This document shows positions 15,572 to 23,535 of a DNA stretch of 64,000 nt, in pieces. Made by a program: the position numbers and the translations under genes. Position 1 is the first letter of the stretch. Each line of letters starts with the position of its first letter. The DNA lies in NCBI GenBank assembly GCA_018971305.1, contig JAGXBC010000004.1, positions 6,973-70,972 on the forward strand, in the 5' to 3' direction. A model generated the notes under the pieces. That model was not told the origin of the DNA. It ran no database searches and saw only the letters and a list, made by a program, of their open reading frames with translations. The stretch comes from Patescibacteria group bacterium. GTDB lineage: Bacteria > Patescibacteria > Paceibacteria > UBA6257 > 2-01-FULL-56-20.

Positions 15572-17413
15572 TTATTGCGCCGCTTTGCCCGCAACCTTCC
15601 GGGTCTTATCAGCCAGGAATCCCTCTACCTGCATGTCAACCATCTCTTTATAAGTAGAGCAGGTCTGCATCAGCTCTTCGTGCGGCCCGTTGCCGATGAT
15701 TTTTCCATCTTCAAGGACAAGGATTTTATCCGAGTGGCGAACCGTAGAGAGACGGTGAGCGATGATAAGCGTTGTTCTTACTTTTATCAATTCGTTGATT
15801 CCTTCTTGAACTTTCTTTTCGGTGATGCTGTCCAACGCGCTCGTCGGCTCATCCAGAACAACGATGCGCGGATCTTTAAGAATCGCCCTGGCTATTGCGA
15901 GACGCTGTTTCTCTCCACCGGAGAGACGCACTCCCCTTTCACCTATTAAGGCGTCGTAGCCCTTAGGAAGCCTCTGGATAAACTCGTCTGCATGAGCCTG
16001 TTTAGCTGCCCTTACTACTTGCTCTCTCGTCGCCCAAGGATCTCCGTAGGCGATATTTTGCGCTACCGTTTCGTTATACATCGCGTTCTCCTGCAGAACG
16101 GTGCCGACGTATTTTTTTATCTCTTCGGGATTGAAGCTGTTCAAGTTCGCGCCATCAATGGTTATTATTCCGCTCGTGGGATCAACCAGGCGCGTGAGCA
16201 ACGTCATGATGGTCGTCTTACCCGAACCGGAGTGCCCGACTAAAGCCACGGTTTTCCCCGCGTCTATCGTGAACGAAACATCGTTCAGAGAAAAGGCGCT
16301 CTTCTCCTGAGGGTAAGAAAAGGAAACATGCTCAAATTCAACCCTCCCCTGCACTTCCGAAACTTTTGTAGGAATCCGGGGAACCGTTATCACATCCTCT
16401 TCGGCAAATAGACCGAGCAACCGCTCTATGTGCTGAGAACGCCGCGTATACTGAGGCAGAATATCTCCCAAGAGGTGTAAGGGGGTAAGAATTTCGTTCA
16501 AGAGCCCCATAAACATGAAGAGTGTTCCGAGCGTGATAGAACCGCTCTGGACGAAAAATATTCCTGCGCCCAAAACGAGGAAGCGCGCGATGGAATCCGG
16601 GTTAAGCATTTCCACTATGCGCCATTTTTTATTAAGTGAGAATTGGGAAGCCGAAGCACGGTCGCTATAAGCTTTGTGGCGCTCCACGAAAATTTCTTCG
16701 TGGGGATTCAATTTATAAGTCACGACGTTAGAGATCTGATCGGAAAGGTGCTCGTGCTTTTCTTCCCACATTTTATTTACCCTTCTCTGCTCGTCCTCGT
16801 ACTTATTCACGTGCCTGATAATGAACCACAAAGTTGGCGGTATAACGGAAACGGCGATAAGCGTCATCTGCCAGCTCACAATCAGGGCGATGGCAAGCAT
16901 GCCGATAAATCCGAGTATGGCCGAAGAGAATATTCCGAGCCACCAGTTCGTCATTTCCCAAGTGCTTACATCGGCGTCGTCAATTATTTTCGTGTAACGG
17001 CTGGAGTGCTCGGACATGTGCTTCGCGTAATCTAGGCGCAAGAGGCGCCGATAGCCGCTGATATTCGCTTCCTGCGAACTGATATTTCCTATCTTCCAGA
17101 CGAGGAACGAGGTCTGCGCGCTTGCGACATTGACTATAACCGCGAGAACAAACCAGAAAGCAACCACCATAACCAAGGTTTGCGTCTGTGAAGCAAGAAA
17201 ACCGCCGCTGACAAGGCCATTGGTCAAAGTATCCACAACAACCTTATAAAGATAAGGTTCGGTAAGACGCGCCGCCACGCTCACGAAAAGCAGGGTCGCT
17301 AAAACTGCCATGGACCGCTTTTGTTTGAAAGCGAGCTTAAAGATATATCTCAAATAATCCGGTATGAATTTTTTTGTTTTGCGGGTATCCATTGTTTTTA
17401 TTTTATTTTGCAT
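15572..17413 (-). CDS. ABC exporter, fused permease and ATPase (ABCB/MsbA type)
   Basis: 613 residues from ATG 17413. Six membrane helices occupy about residues 20-330. The nucleotide-binding domain follows with Walker A VGHSGSGKT, Q-loop VLQENAM, signature RLSGGEKQR, Walker B IVVLDEP and H-loop IIAHRLS. It would work as a homodimer exporting lipids or drugs. Start choice: AAAGGAGC lies 8 bases before this ATG, while upstream in-frame ATGs fall inside the structured leader. It is preceded by its own promoter, a 37-codon leader peptide and overlapping terminator/antiterminator helices, suggesting ribosome-mediated attenuation. Substrate is unknown. Confidence 0.9.
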   Translation of the reverse strand: MQNKIKTMDTRKTKKFIPDYLRYIFKLAFKQKRSMAVLATLLFVSVAARLTEPYLYKVVVDTLTNGLVSGGFLASQTQTLVMVVAFWFVLAVIVNVASAQTSFLVWKIGNISSQEANISGYRRLLRLDYAKHMSEHSSRYTKIIDDADVSTWEMTNWWLGIFSSAILGFIGMLAIALIVSWQMTLIAVSVIPPTLWFIIRHVNKYEDEQRRVNKMWEEKHEHLSDQISNVVTYKLNPHEEIFVERHKAYSDRASASQFSLNKKWRIVEMLNPDSIARFLVLGAGIFFVQSGSITLGTLFMFMGLLNEILTPLHLLGDILPQYTRRSQHIERLLGLFAEEDVITVPRIPTKVSEVQGRVEFEHVSFSYPQEKSAFSLNDVSFTIDAGKTVALVGHSGSGKTTIMTLLTRLVDPTSGIITIDGANLNSFNPEEIKKYVGTVLQENAMYNETVAQNIAYGDPWATREQVVRAAKQAHADEFIQRLPKGYDALIGERGVRLSGGEKQRLAIARAILKDPRIVVLDEPTSALDSITEKKVQEGINELIKVRTTLIIAHRLSTVRHSDKILVLEDGKIIGNGPHEELMQTCSTYKEMVDMQVEGFLADKTRKVAGKAAQ

Positions 17414-17442
17414 GGTTTCTGCTCCTTTTCTTCCGGCTATTT

Positions 17443-17557
17443 GCTCCTTTTTAATTGACAAGGAGCTTAGACAAGCCAAAAATGCCTCGGCTTGTCTAAC
17501 CGAGGCATCCTTTAAAATAAGAAAAGAAATTGCCGATTTATGCCTTGGTTAGACAAG
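17443..17557 (-). promoter_or_regulatory. Candidate transcription attenuator (terminator/antiterminator) of the ABC exporter
   Basis: Terminator: ATGCCTCGG (17508-17500), loop TTAGACAAG, CCGAGGCAT (17490-17482), then a short T run. The 18-nt segment comprising the 5' arm and loop (17508-17491) is complementary at 17 of 18 positions to the end of the leader ORF (17557-17540), forming an alternative antiterminator helix. The loop segment TTAGACAAGCC also matches GGCTTGTCTAA downstream (17477-17467). A last 7-bp hairpin (GCTCCTT/AAGGAGC) lies at 17466-17443. The two long helices cannot form together. Confidence 0.8.
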
Positions 17558-17651
17558 AAACTTTCGTTTTTCCGCCCCAAAACATAAGGACGCGCGGAAA
17601 AGCGGCCCGGGAACGGGCGTTCAGAATCATTTTGTGGCCGTAATTCTTCAT
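17538..17651 (-). CDS. 37-residue leader peptide of the ABC exporter attenuator
   Basis: ATG 17651 to TAA 17538 encodes MKNYGHKMILNARSRAAF followed by 19 more residues ending VSCLTKA. Its last codons contain the 5' strand of the antiterminator helix, so a ribosome at the stop would block that helix and one stalled earlier would free it. No SD is present and the first ATG lies about 4 nt from the predicted transcript start, so initiation may be leaderless, or may use the internal ATG at 17630. Confidence 0.6.
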   Translation of the reverse strand: MKNYGHKMILNARSRAAFPRVLMFWGGKTKVSCLTKA

Positions 17652-17660
17652 AGCAAATTT

Positions 17661-17690
17661 ATATTAACATATAACGACCTGTTTAGTCAA
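17661..17690 (-). promoter_or_regulatory. Promoter of the leader-ABC exporter unit
   Basis: -35 TTGACT (17690-17685), 18-bp spacer, -10 TAATAT (17666-17661). It lies just after the DUF167 gene, so the exporter is transcribed independently of the msr operon. Confidence 0.65.
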
Positions 17691-17720
17691 TTGGTTACGC
17701 TGCTCGTACGAGGCCTGACT

Positions 17721-17933
17721 TTATTTTCCTATGTCTATAATTTTTTTCCTGCCTGTCGCGCCGGAAACAATACTCACCGCCGACCGCGAAACGCCAAAAT
17801 GGCGGGCCAGCTTGCGAGCAATTTCGTCGTTCGCTTTCCCCTTCTCCGGCCGCGCCAAAACACCAACGGTTATTTGATTGCCGTTTACTTCCACAAAATC
17901 CTTGTGGAACTTTACGCTGACTTCGTAGCGCAT
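17721..17933 (-). CDS. DUF167 (YggU) family protein
   Basis: 70 residues from the ATG at 17933, whose A is shared with the TGA of msrB (TGATG). The pattern VNGNQITVGVLARPEKGKANDEIARKL is rearranged here into family hallmarks: RPEKGKAN and a helix followed by VSGATGRKKII. DUF167 proteins are small conserved alpha/beta proteins of unknown biochemical role. Last gene of the ccdA-msr operon. Confidence 0.85.
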   Translation of the reverse strand: MRYEVSVKFHKDFVEVNGNQITVGVLARPEKGKANDEIARKLARHFGVSRSAVSIVSGATGRKKIIDIGK

Positions 17934-18310
17934 CACTTATCTTTTTTCTCCAGCTCCAGACAAACCGAATTGATGCAATATCTTTTTCCGCCTTTTTCTT
18001 TGGGGCCGTCGTCAAAAACATGGCCCAAATGAGCTCCGCAATTTTTACAGACGACTTCCGTGCGGCTCATACCATAGGTTTTATCTTCTTTAAGCTCAAC
18101 ATTCTTCAGGTTTGCCGGCTCGGTGAAACTCGGCCAGCCGGTACCGGAGTCAAATTTAGTGTCCGAAGAAAAAAGCTCCGTGCCGCAGATGGCGCATTTA
18201 TACATTCCTTTAGAATGCTCATTCCAATATTTTCCCGTGAACGCCGGCTCTGTTCCGCCTTCTCGCGCTACATGGCGCAACTCGGACGAAAGTTCTTCGT
18301 CTTTTTTCAT
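17933..18310 (-). CDS. msrB: Peptide-methionine (R)-S-oxide reductase MsrB
   Basis: 125 residues, full length. The structural zinc is held by CAIC and CKNC. GTGWPSF and the catalytic RYCINS motif (Cys near residue 117) are present. It reduces the R epimer of methionine sulfoxide in proteins. No signal peptide is visible. The start overlaps the msrA stop by 4 bases (ATGA) and the stop overlaps the DUF167 start by one. Confidence 0.95.
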   Translation of the reverse strand: MKKDEELSSELRHVAREGGTEPAFTGKYWNEHSKGMYKCAICGTELFSSDTKFDSGTGWPSFTEPANLKNVELKEDKTYGMSRTEVVCKNCGAHLGHVFDDGPKEKGGKRYCINSVCLELEKKDK

Positions 18311-18849
18311 TTTTCAGAATTTTTTAAAAGCTCGTGGAACTTTTCTTTAAGTTTATCCATTTTGGGATTAATGACAATCTGGCAGTATGGCGCCGAGGTA
18401 TTGTTCTTATAGTATTGTCTGTGATAATCTTCGGCATCATAAAAGTCACCAAGCGGTACAATTTCCGTGACTACTTTTGGGCCGGATTTATTAAGTTCTT
18501 TGATAAATGCTTCCGCCGATTTTTTCTGTTCATCTGTCGCATAGAAAATCGCCGAGCGATACTGGGTACCCGTATCCGCTCCCTGGCGGTTTAAAGTCGT
18601 GGGGTCATGCGTGGCAAAAAAAACCGTCAGCAAGTCGCTATAGGAAATCTTTTCCGGGTTGTATTCTATTTTAATCGCCTCAGCATGACCTGTTCTGCCG
18701 GTGCAGACTTGTTCGTAGGTTGGATTTTTTGTGGTGCCGCCAGTATATCCGGGCATAACGGAAACAACGCCCTTCAGTTCTTCAAAAACCGCTTCTGTGC
18801 ACCAAAAACAGCCTCCCGCGAAAACAGCTCTTTGAATTTCGTTTTCCAT
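18307..18849 (-). CDS. msrA: Peptide-methionine (S)-S-oxide reductase MsrA
   Basis: 180 residues from ATG 18849, 7 bases after the stop of the thioredoxin-like gene. The catalytic motif GGCFWC is at residues 12-17, with GYTGG and YHQ-like (DYHRQYY) family motifs. It reduces the S epimer of methionine sulfoxide. The frame stays open upstream to ATGs at 18933 and 18948, and that extension reads like a signal peptide; see findings. Partner of MsrB and probably of the thioredoxin/CcdA upstream. Confidence 0.93.
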   Translation of the reverse strand: MENEIQRAVFAGGCFWCTEAVFEELKGVVSVMPGYTGGTTKNPTYEQVCTGRTGHAEAIKIEYNPEKISYSDLLTVFFATHDPTTLNRQGADTGTQYRSAIFYATDEQKKSAEAFIKELNKSGPKVVTEIVPLGDFYDAEDYHRQYYKNNTSAPYCQIVINPKMDKLKEKFHELLKNSEK

Positions 18850-18856
18850 AAAATTA

Positions 18857-20077
18857 TTAGCCGAAGGTAAAAGTATAGGCATCCAAACCAGGAGAATCAA
18901 TAATAATTTCCAGCGTATGCTCGCTTGAACCATCGGAACACACGCCATTGGGAGAACAATTGCCGCGATTATCTATTATATTGTATAACCTACTCTCCTG
19001 GATCGTAACTTTTCCGTTGTGAACATCGCTTCCCGCCGCGGCGGCAGAAACCGGTTGGCCGTCTTGAAAAATTTCTATCGTTGCACCTTTCGGAGCGTCG
19101 GCGACAAAATATACCCTGGCTGCGTTGTACTTATATATGATTTTGGTTCCAACTGCATTGTTAGTCGCATACTCATTCTGGAAATTCCAGCTGCCGGTAA
19201 GATACAAACTATTAAGACTTATATTTTGCGGCACCTGCAGATTCTGGCTGCCCGCAGTTCCCTGAACCCCGTTCGCGAGATACTGATTTCGGGCCGCGCC
19301 AAAATAAGTTTCGGGACTTAAAAATCCACCGGAGATATTGCTCTGCGGCACGGAAACAGTTGATGTCAGCATCTCTCCTTGCGCAACGCCAAGAACCCTG
19401 CTCCGTTCAGCAAGTAATTTCTGTATCTCGGTCTCTGTTTCGCCGTAATTCCCTTCTCCTATCTGGTCGTGCACGATATAACCGGCAAGATCAATAAGAT
19501 ATTCGTGCGGCCAATATTGGTTGGAGTAAGCAGTCCAAGTTCCGTAGTCGCTGTCTAAAACAACCGGGTATTTAATTCCAAATTTCTCCGTCGCCGCTTT
19601 CACGTTGTCGTACCTTTTTTCAAAATCAAATTCCGGAGTATGAATTCCGACTATTTCCAATCCCTCGTCGCGATACCTTTGATACCAAGAATTAAGGTAC
19701 GGAAGCGTGCGGATGCAGTTGATACAGCTATATGTCCAAAAGTCCAAAAGAATAATTTTTTTGCCGATGAGGTTTTTTAGCAGGAACGAAGAACTGGCGT
19801 TTATAAAATCTGTCGGATTAGAGATCTCTATTGCCGGCTGATATCCAGCTTTTTTATCTGCGGCGGCAATGTCAGAGATGTTCAGGCTGGGTTTTACCGC
19901 TGAATTTTTGCCGGAAGAGGCCAACACGTCAATAGAAGATGTAGCCGCATCTATGTTTAGCGCCTGAGAAGGATTGCTGTTATCGGTGGCACCAGGACGA
20001 GCCTTCGTACTTTCAATGTACCAAATGGAAACGATGATTAAGACCACAACGATTATTAACGCTAAATTCTTTTTCAT
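18857..20077 (-). CDS. Membrane-anchored TlpA/DipZ-like thioredoxin protein
   Basis: 406 residues. An N-terminal anchor (LALIIVVVLIIVSIWYI), a linker, then a thioredoxin fold (about residues 85-230) with the redox pair in SCINCIR and GIHTPEF, and a C-terminal domain ending GLDAYTFTFG as in DipZ-like proteins. It would act outside the membrane and receive electrons from the CcdA protein encoded 2 bases upstream. The order ccdA, extracytoplasmic thioredoxin, msrA/B recalls known extracellular methionine sulfoxide repair loci such as ccdA2-etrx2-msrAB2 of Streptococcus pneumoniae. Confidence 0.85.
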   Translation of the reverse strand: MKKNLALIIVVVLIIVSIWYIESTKARPGATDNSNPSQALNIDAATSSIDVLASSGKNSAVKPSLNISDIAAADKKAGYQPAIEISNPTDFINASSSFLLKNLIGKKIILLDFWTYSCINCIRTLPYLNSWYQRYRDEGLEIVGIHTPEFDFEKRYDNVKAATEKFGIKYPVVLDSDYGTWTAYSNQYWPHEYLIDLAGYIVHDQIGEGNYGETETEIQKLLAERSRVLGVAQGEMLTSTVSVPQSNISGGFLSPETYFGAARNQYLANGVQGTAGSQNLQVPQNISLNSLYLTGSWNFQNEYATNNAVGTKIIYKYNAARVYFVADAPKGATIEIFQDGQPVSAAAAGSDVHNGKVTIQESRLYNIIDNRGNCSPNGVCSDGSSEHTLEIIIDSPGLDAYTFTFG

Positions 20078-20079
20078 TT

Positions 20080-20799
20080 TTATAAATTATGATTTAAAAG
20101 AAAATTATTTACGAAATCAAAATTAGCAACCAGCTGAAGGCTTTGCGTAAACACGAGCACGCCGAGGACAACGAGAACCGCTCCGAACACTTTTGTTACG
20201 TATTCAAGTTTATCGGCATAACGATTAATAAAGGATGATGCCCGGGCGGCAAGAGCTCCGACAACAAGAAACGGAATCCCTAATCCTATCGCGTAAGACA
20301 GCAAAAGATAGAAGGCCTCTCCCGGAGCTGAGGCCGCCAATCCTAAAATCCCACCAAGAATAGGACCGACGCACGGCGTCCAGCCGGCGGCGAAAGCGAA
20401 ACCGAACGCGAGCGAAGTAAGATAACGCGAACGAAAACCGAAACCAACGCGCATTTTATGGTCAAACTCCAAAAAAGAGATTTTGAAAAATCCCATTAAA
20501 TATAGTCCGAAGAAAATAATTAGCGCCCCGCCGATGCGCGCCAGCCAATCCTGCACCGCGTAAGCGGCATGGGAGAGAACGCTATTCAGAAGTACGCCAA
20601 GAATGGCGAAGACAACCGAGAACCCGATTACAAAAAATAAACTGTTCAAAAAAATAGCGGAGCGAGACGACTTAGAAGCGCCCGATGAAGATTCGCCGGC
20701 AAGATAGGCCAAAAATCCTGGGATGATAGGCAAAACACACGGCGACAAAAAAGAAACTATTCCTGCCACAAATGCGACGACTATGGGAATATTGAGCAT
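20080..20799 (-). CDS. CcdA/DsbD-type thiol-disulfide electron transporter
   Basis: 239 residues, about six membrane helices. The first redox Cys is in SFLSPCVLPIIPG and the second in AAGWTPCVGPILGG, the paired sites of CcdA. It carries reducing equivalents from cytoplasmic thioredoxin across the membrane, most likely to the thioredoxin-like protein encoded directly downstream. First gene of the operon. A second, distinct CcdA-like gene lies at 57006-57743. Confidence 0.9.
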   Translation of the reverse strand: MLNIPIVVAFVAGIVSFLSPCVLPIIPGFLAYLAGESSSGASKSSRSAIFLNSLFFVIGFSVVFAILGVLLNSVLSHAAYAVQDWLARIGGALIIFFGLYLMGFFKISFLEFDHKMRVGFGFRSRYLTSLAFGFAFAAGWTPCVGPILGGILGLAASAPGEAFYLLLSYAIGLGIPFLVVGALAARASSFINRYADKLEYVTKVFGAVLVVLGVLVFTQSLQLVANFDFVNNFLLNHNL

Positions 20800-20881
20800 T
20801 TGATTATTATAAAGAATAATCCGGTATTGGGAAAATCATGAGAATACTAGATAAATGTGATGTTACCGAAAACTAGAATAT

Positions 20882-21478
20882 TTATCGGCGGTATTTTGCC
20901 GTAATCCTATTATGAATCCTTACTAAAACGAAAATTACTATGCTAACCGCTATCACGCCCGCGAAAATACTTAAATATCCGGAAAAATTATTCCAATAAT
21001 TGCCTGCGGTATAGCCGATAAATAAAGCCGCGGCAGGCTCAATTAAATTTCCCAGTAAATCATAAACGATAAACGTTCTGAATGGCACGCGCACAAGTCC
21101 CGATAAGAGCGAAGCTATGGGACTCAAAGAACCGGCAAAACGCGTTATAAACACAGTGACTGCAGCATCAACAACCAACTCTTCTTTAAGCCTAAGAAAA
21201 AAACGGCTCTCCCCCATGCCCAACCAATGAATAATATCTTCGCCGTATTTCCTCGTGATGCTATAATCGAACAAATCTCCAAGAGTATTGGCGATGACAG
21301 CAACCGTTAAGGATAACCAGATGTTAAAATGCCCCTGGAAAGAAAGTGCGCCTATGGCTAAAAGCATTGCGTTTCCAGGCAACGGGAGAATCACTGCAGC
21401 GAAAAAAACAAATGCGAAAAGCGCCGCATATCTATAGATAAGGATATAAGAAATGAATGAGCCGAGTAGCGTCTCCAT
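20882..21478 (-). CDS. DedA/SNARE-associated family membrane protein
   Basis: 198 residues, multi-helix. The conserved re-entrant region FAAVILPLPGNAMLLAIGAL, the GDLFDYSITRKYGE segment and the FITRFAGSLSPIASLLSG motif (R at the conserved position) mark DedA proteins, linked in other bacteria to undecaprenyl-phosphate and phospholipid flipping. Separated from ccdA by 82 bases and transcribed the same way. Confidence 0.82.
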   Translation of the reverse strand: METLLGSFISYILIYRYAALFAFVFFAAVILPLPGNAMLLAIGALSFQGHFNIWLSLTVAVIANTLGDLFDYSITRKYGEDIIHWLGMGESRFFLRLKEELVVDAAVTVFITRFAGSLSPIASLLSGLVRVPFRTFIVYDLLGNLIEPAAALFIGYTAGNYWNNFSGYLSIFAGVIAVSIVIFVLVRIHNRITAKYRR

Positions 21479-21547
21479 CGCGGTTGATTATTTTATCTTT
21501 GCAACTATAATATCCGGCATTAGCTCAGCCGCAGAATAATGGCACAC

Positions 21548-21970
21548 TCAAGCAATCGGACTATTTTTAATAAGGGTAAGGGCAATAGCAGAAAAAATGA
21601 AAATTAAAATATAAAAAATAAGTCCGTAAGCACAGGTTGAAAGCCCGAGAGTCCCTGTAACGCGCGACTGCATAATCTCTTGGACGGTAAAACTGCCGGA
21701 AAAAATTATTCCCAAAAAAGATACGGCGAGATCTGTCTTGATCGCTTTCCTAACAGATATCTTTCCGAAAAATACCAGCGAGGTGACCATGAACATCAGG
21801 ACATACATTCCGAAACCGTACCAGCAGGAAGGATATCCCAAAAAATACGGGCAGGATTCGTTGAAGGCGCAAGTACCGCTGAAGATTTTTACCCCGCTCA
21901 GATAACCGGAGAAAATGAGTCCGGCAGAGATGAGGACAAGAATTTTTTTTGTCAGGTTTTTTGTGTTCAT
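21548..21970 (-). CDS. Small four-helix membrane protein with conserved cysteines
   Basis: 140 residues with four predicted helices. A loop after helix 1 contains three Cys (GTCAFNESCPYFLGYPSC), and a fourth Cys (STCAYGL) is near helix 4. The layout resembles small quinone- or thiol-linked membrane proteins such as VKOR, but the CxxC motif of VKOR is missing and I do not assign a family. Two other small Cys-bearing membrane proteins occur at 55410 and 58344. Confidence 0.6.
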   Translation of the reverse strand: MNTKNLTKKILVLISAGLIFSGYLSGVKIFSGTCAFNESCPYFLGYPSCWYGFGMYVLMFMVTSLVFFGKISVRKAIKTDLAVSFLGIIFSGSFTVQEIMQSRVTGTLGLSTCAYGLIFYILIFIFSAIALTLIKNSPIA

Positions 21971-21999
21971 ATCTCAAAATTATATAACTGCTTTAAAAA

Positions 22000-23436
22000 T
22001 TATTGCGTTTTAATAATATTTATATAACTTCTCGTTTTAGGACCAAAGTAACCTGCCGGCGGATCAATACCAACGCTCCCCTGGTATTCGGAGAGAGCTT
22101 TCTGAGTCAATAATCCGAAGTAACCGGTGTTTCCGGCTACACCCAGATTGCGTGCCGCTGAACCTATATCCTGACCCACAAGAAATTTCTGCAATTCCGC
22201 CACGTCAGCTCCAGACGAACCAAGTGTCAGATTTCGGGAAAATCCAGACACAGAAGGGCTCGGCTGAACTACTGCCGAACCCGAATCTGTGCTACTGGTG
22301 GCATTTACGCTTGTCGCCGCCGCAGAAGAAAGTTGTTTCTCCTGAACTTGTGCCATTAACTGCTGCAGAAGTGCCGTAAGGCTTTGTATTTGTTCCTGCA
22401 GTGAGGCCGAATCGGCCTGAGGAGAAGATGACGACGAAGAAGTTGTTGATATGGACGTTGTCGTTGACAAATCAGTAGCAGAGGTTTGCGCCGAAGAAGT
22501 CGCGCCAGACATGGGCACAACAGAATTAGTAAAAGCAGCTGGTCCGTTTCCGGAAACATTTATCGCGCTGACACTAAATAAATAAGACACGCCATTCGTC
22601 AAACCGTCGATAATCGCCGAAAGAGTGCTGCTGCCCACCGTAAGAGAACTGGAGGCGCTTGATGTAACAATGTATCCTGTAAGGCTTCCTATATTTACAT
22701 AGGCCGGCGACCAACTCACCGTGACCTGGCCATCACCGGCAATCGCTTTCACGCTTTGAGGAGCGGATGGCAGAGGCGGTATTATTGTAAAAACATGCTG
22801 CGACGGATTTCCTGTGCCGGCGGAATTAATAGCATAAACACGGTAGTCATAAGTTACTCCCGGAATAAGATTGGTGTCGGTGTAGGCAGTATCGGCGGAA
22901 TTGGTATTAGACACGATCGTTCCGCCATTGCGCTCCACCCTGTATCCGGTAACGGAATCCGTGCTTAAGGCGGCACTCCAGGATAATTCTATTTTTGAGA
23001 TGGATATAGGAATTGCAGAGAGGTTCTGCGGAATATTTGGAAGATATGCAATAGCAGGGGCTGGATAAGTAGCGGCATATGCTTGATTTGCAGAAACGGG
23101 ACCGGTACCATCAGAGTTAATCGCTGATATTCTGTAACTATAAGTTGTACCGGGGGCGAGATTGGTATCCTGATAACTCACAACCGAACCCGTATCCGCG
23201 ACTATAGTAGTGAAACCGCCCCCAACAGGAGACTCTCTTTCAATTTTGTATCCGGTTACTGCTGGATCAGCGATAACGCCAGGCCAAGACAGATCAATTT
23301 CCGAAGAATTTATAACATTCAAAGTGATAACGCCAGGAGCATATGTAGGCGTAGCCGCATAGGCGCTCAATAACGGAAAGGCGATAAAAAACGCCGGTAA
23401 AAAAACAAATAATAAAATTTTGTCGTCTAATTTCAT
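22000..23436 (-). CDS. Secreted FN3-repeat protein with C-terminal peptidoglycan-binding domain
   Basis: 478 residues. Signal peptide, then three fibronectin type III domains (starting near residues 33, 135 and 225; motifs SEIDLSW, GTTYSYRISAIN, VTVSW). A Ser/Thr-rich linker follows, then a coiled coil (LQEQIQSLTALLQQLMAQVQ) and a PG_binding_1-like domain (GADVAELQKFL, GYFGPKTRSYI). This coiled coil plus PG-binding ending is common in CPR secreted proteins. Likely a wall-attached binding protein. Confidence 0.82.
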   Translation of the reverse strand: MKLDDKILLFVFLPAFFIAFPLLSAYAATPTYAPGVITLNVINSSEIDLSWPGVIADPAVTGYKIERESPVGGGFTTIVADTGSVVSYQDTNLAPGTTYSYRISAINSDGTGPVSANQAYAATYPAPAIAYLPNIPQNLSAIPISISKIELSWSAALSTDSVTGYRVERNGGTIVSNTNSADTAYTDTNLIPGVTYDYRVYAINSAGTGNPSQHVFTIIPPLPSAPQSVKAIAGDGQVTVSWSPAYVNIGSLTGYIVTSSASSSLTVGSSTLSAIIDGLTNGVSYLFSVSAINVSGNGPAAFTNSVVPMSGATSSAQTSATDLSTTTSISTTSSSSSSPQADSASLQEQIQSLTALLQQLMAQVQEKQLSSAAATSVNATSSTDSGSAVVQPSPSVSGFSRNLTLGSSGADVAELQKFLVGQDIGSAARNLGVAGNTGYFGLLTQKALSEYQGSVGIDPPAGYFGPKTRSYINIIKTQ

Positions 23437-23486
23437 CTTTTTTATATTCTATAATTCTAACATAATGTTTGAAGATATTTTTTCTA

Positions 23487-23518
23487 TCTAAAAATCCCGC
23501 CTAAGCGGGATTTTTAGA
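23487..23518. terminator. Bidirectional terminator
   Basis: TCTAAAAATCCCGC-CTAA-GCGGGATTTTTAGA, a perfect 14-bp stem with T runs on both strands. It serves the S53 protease gene on the minus strand. Confidence 0.9.
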
Positions 23519-23535
23519 TACCATATTTTTTTATC

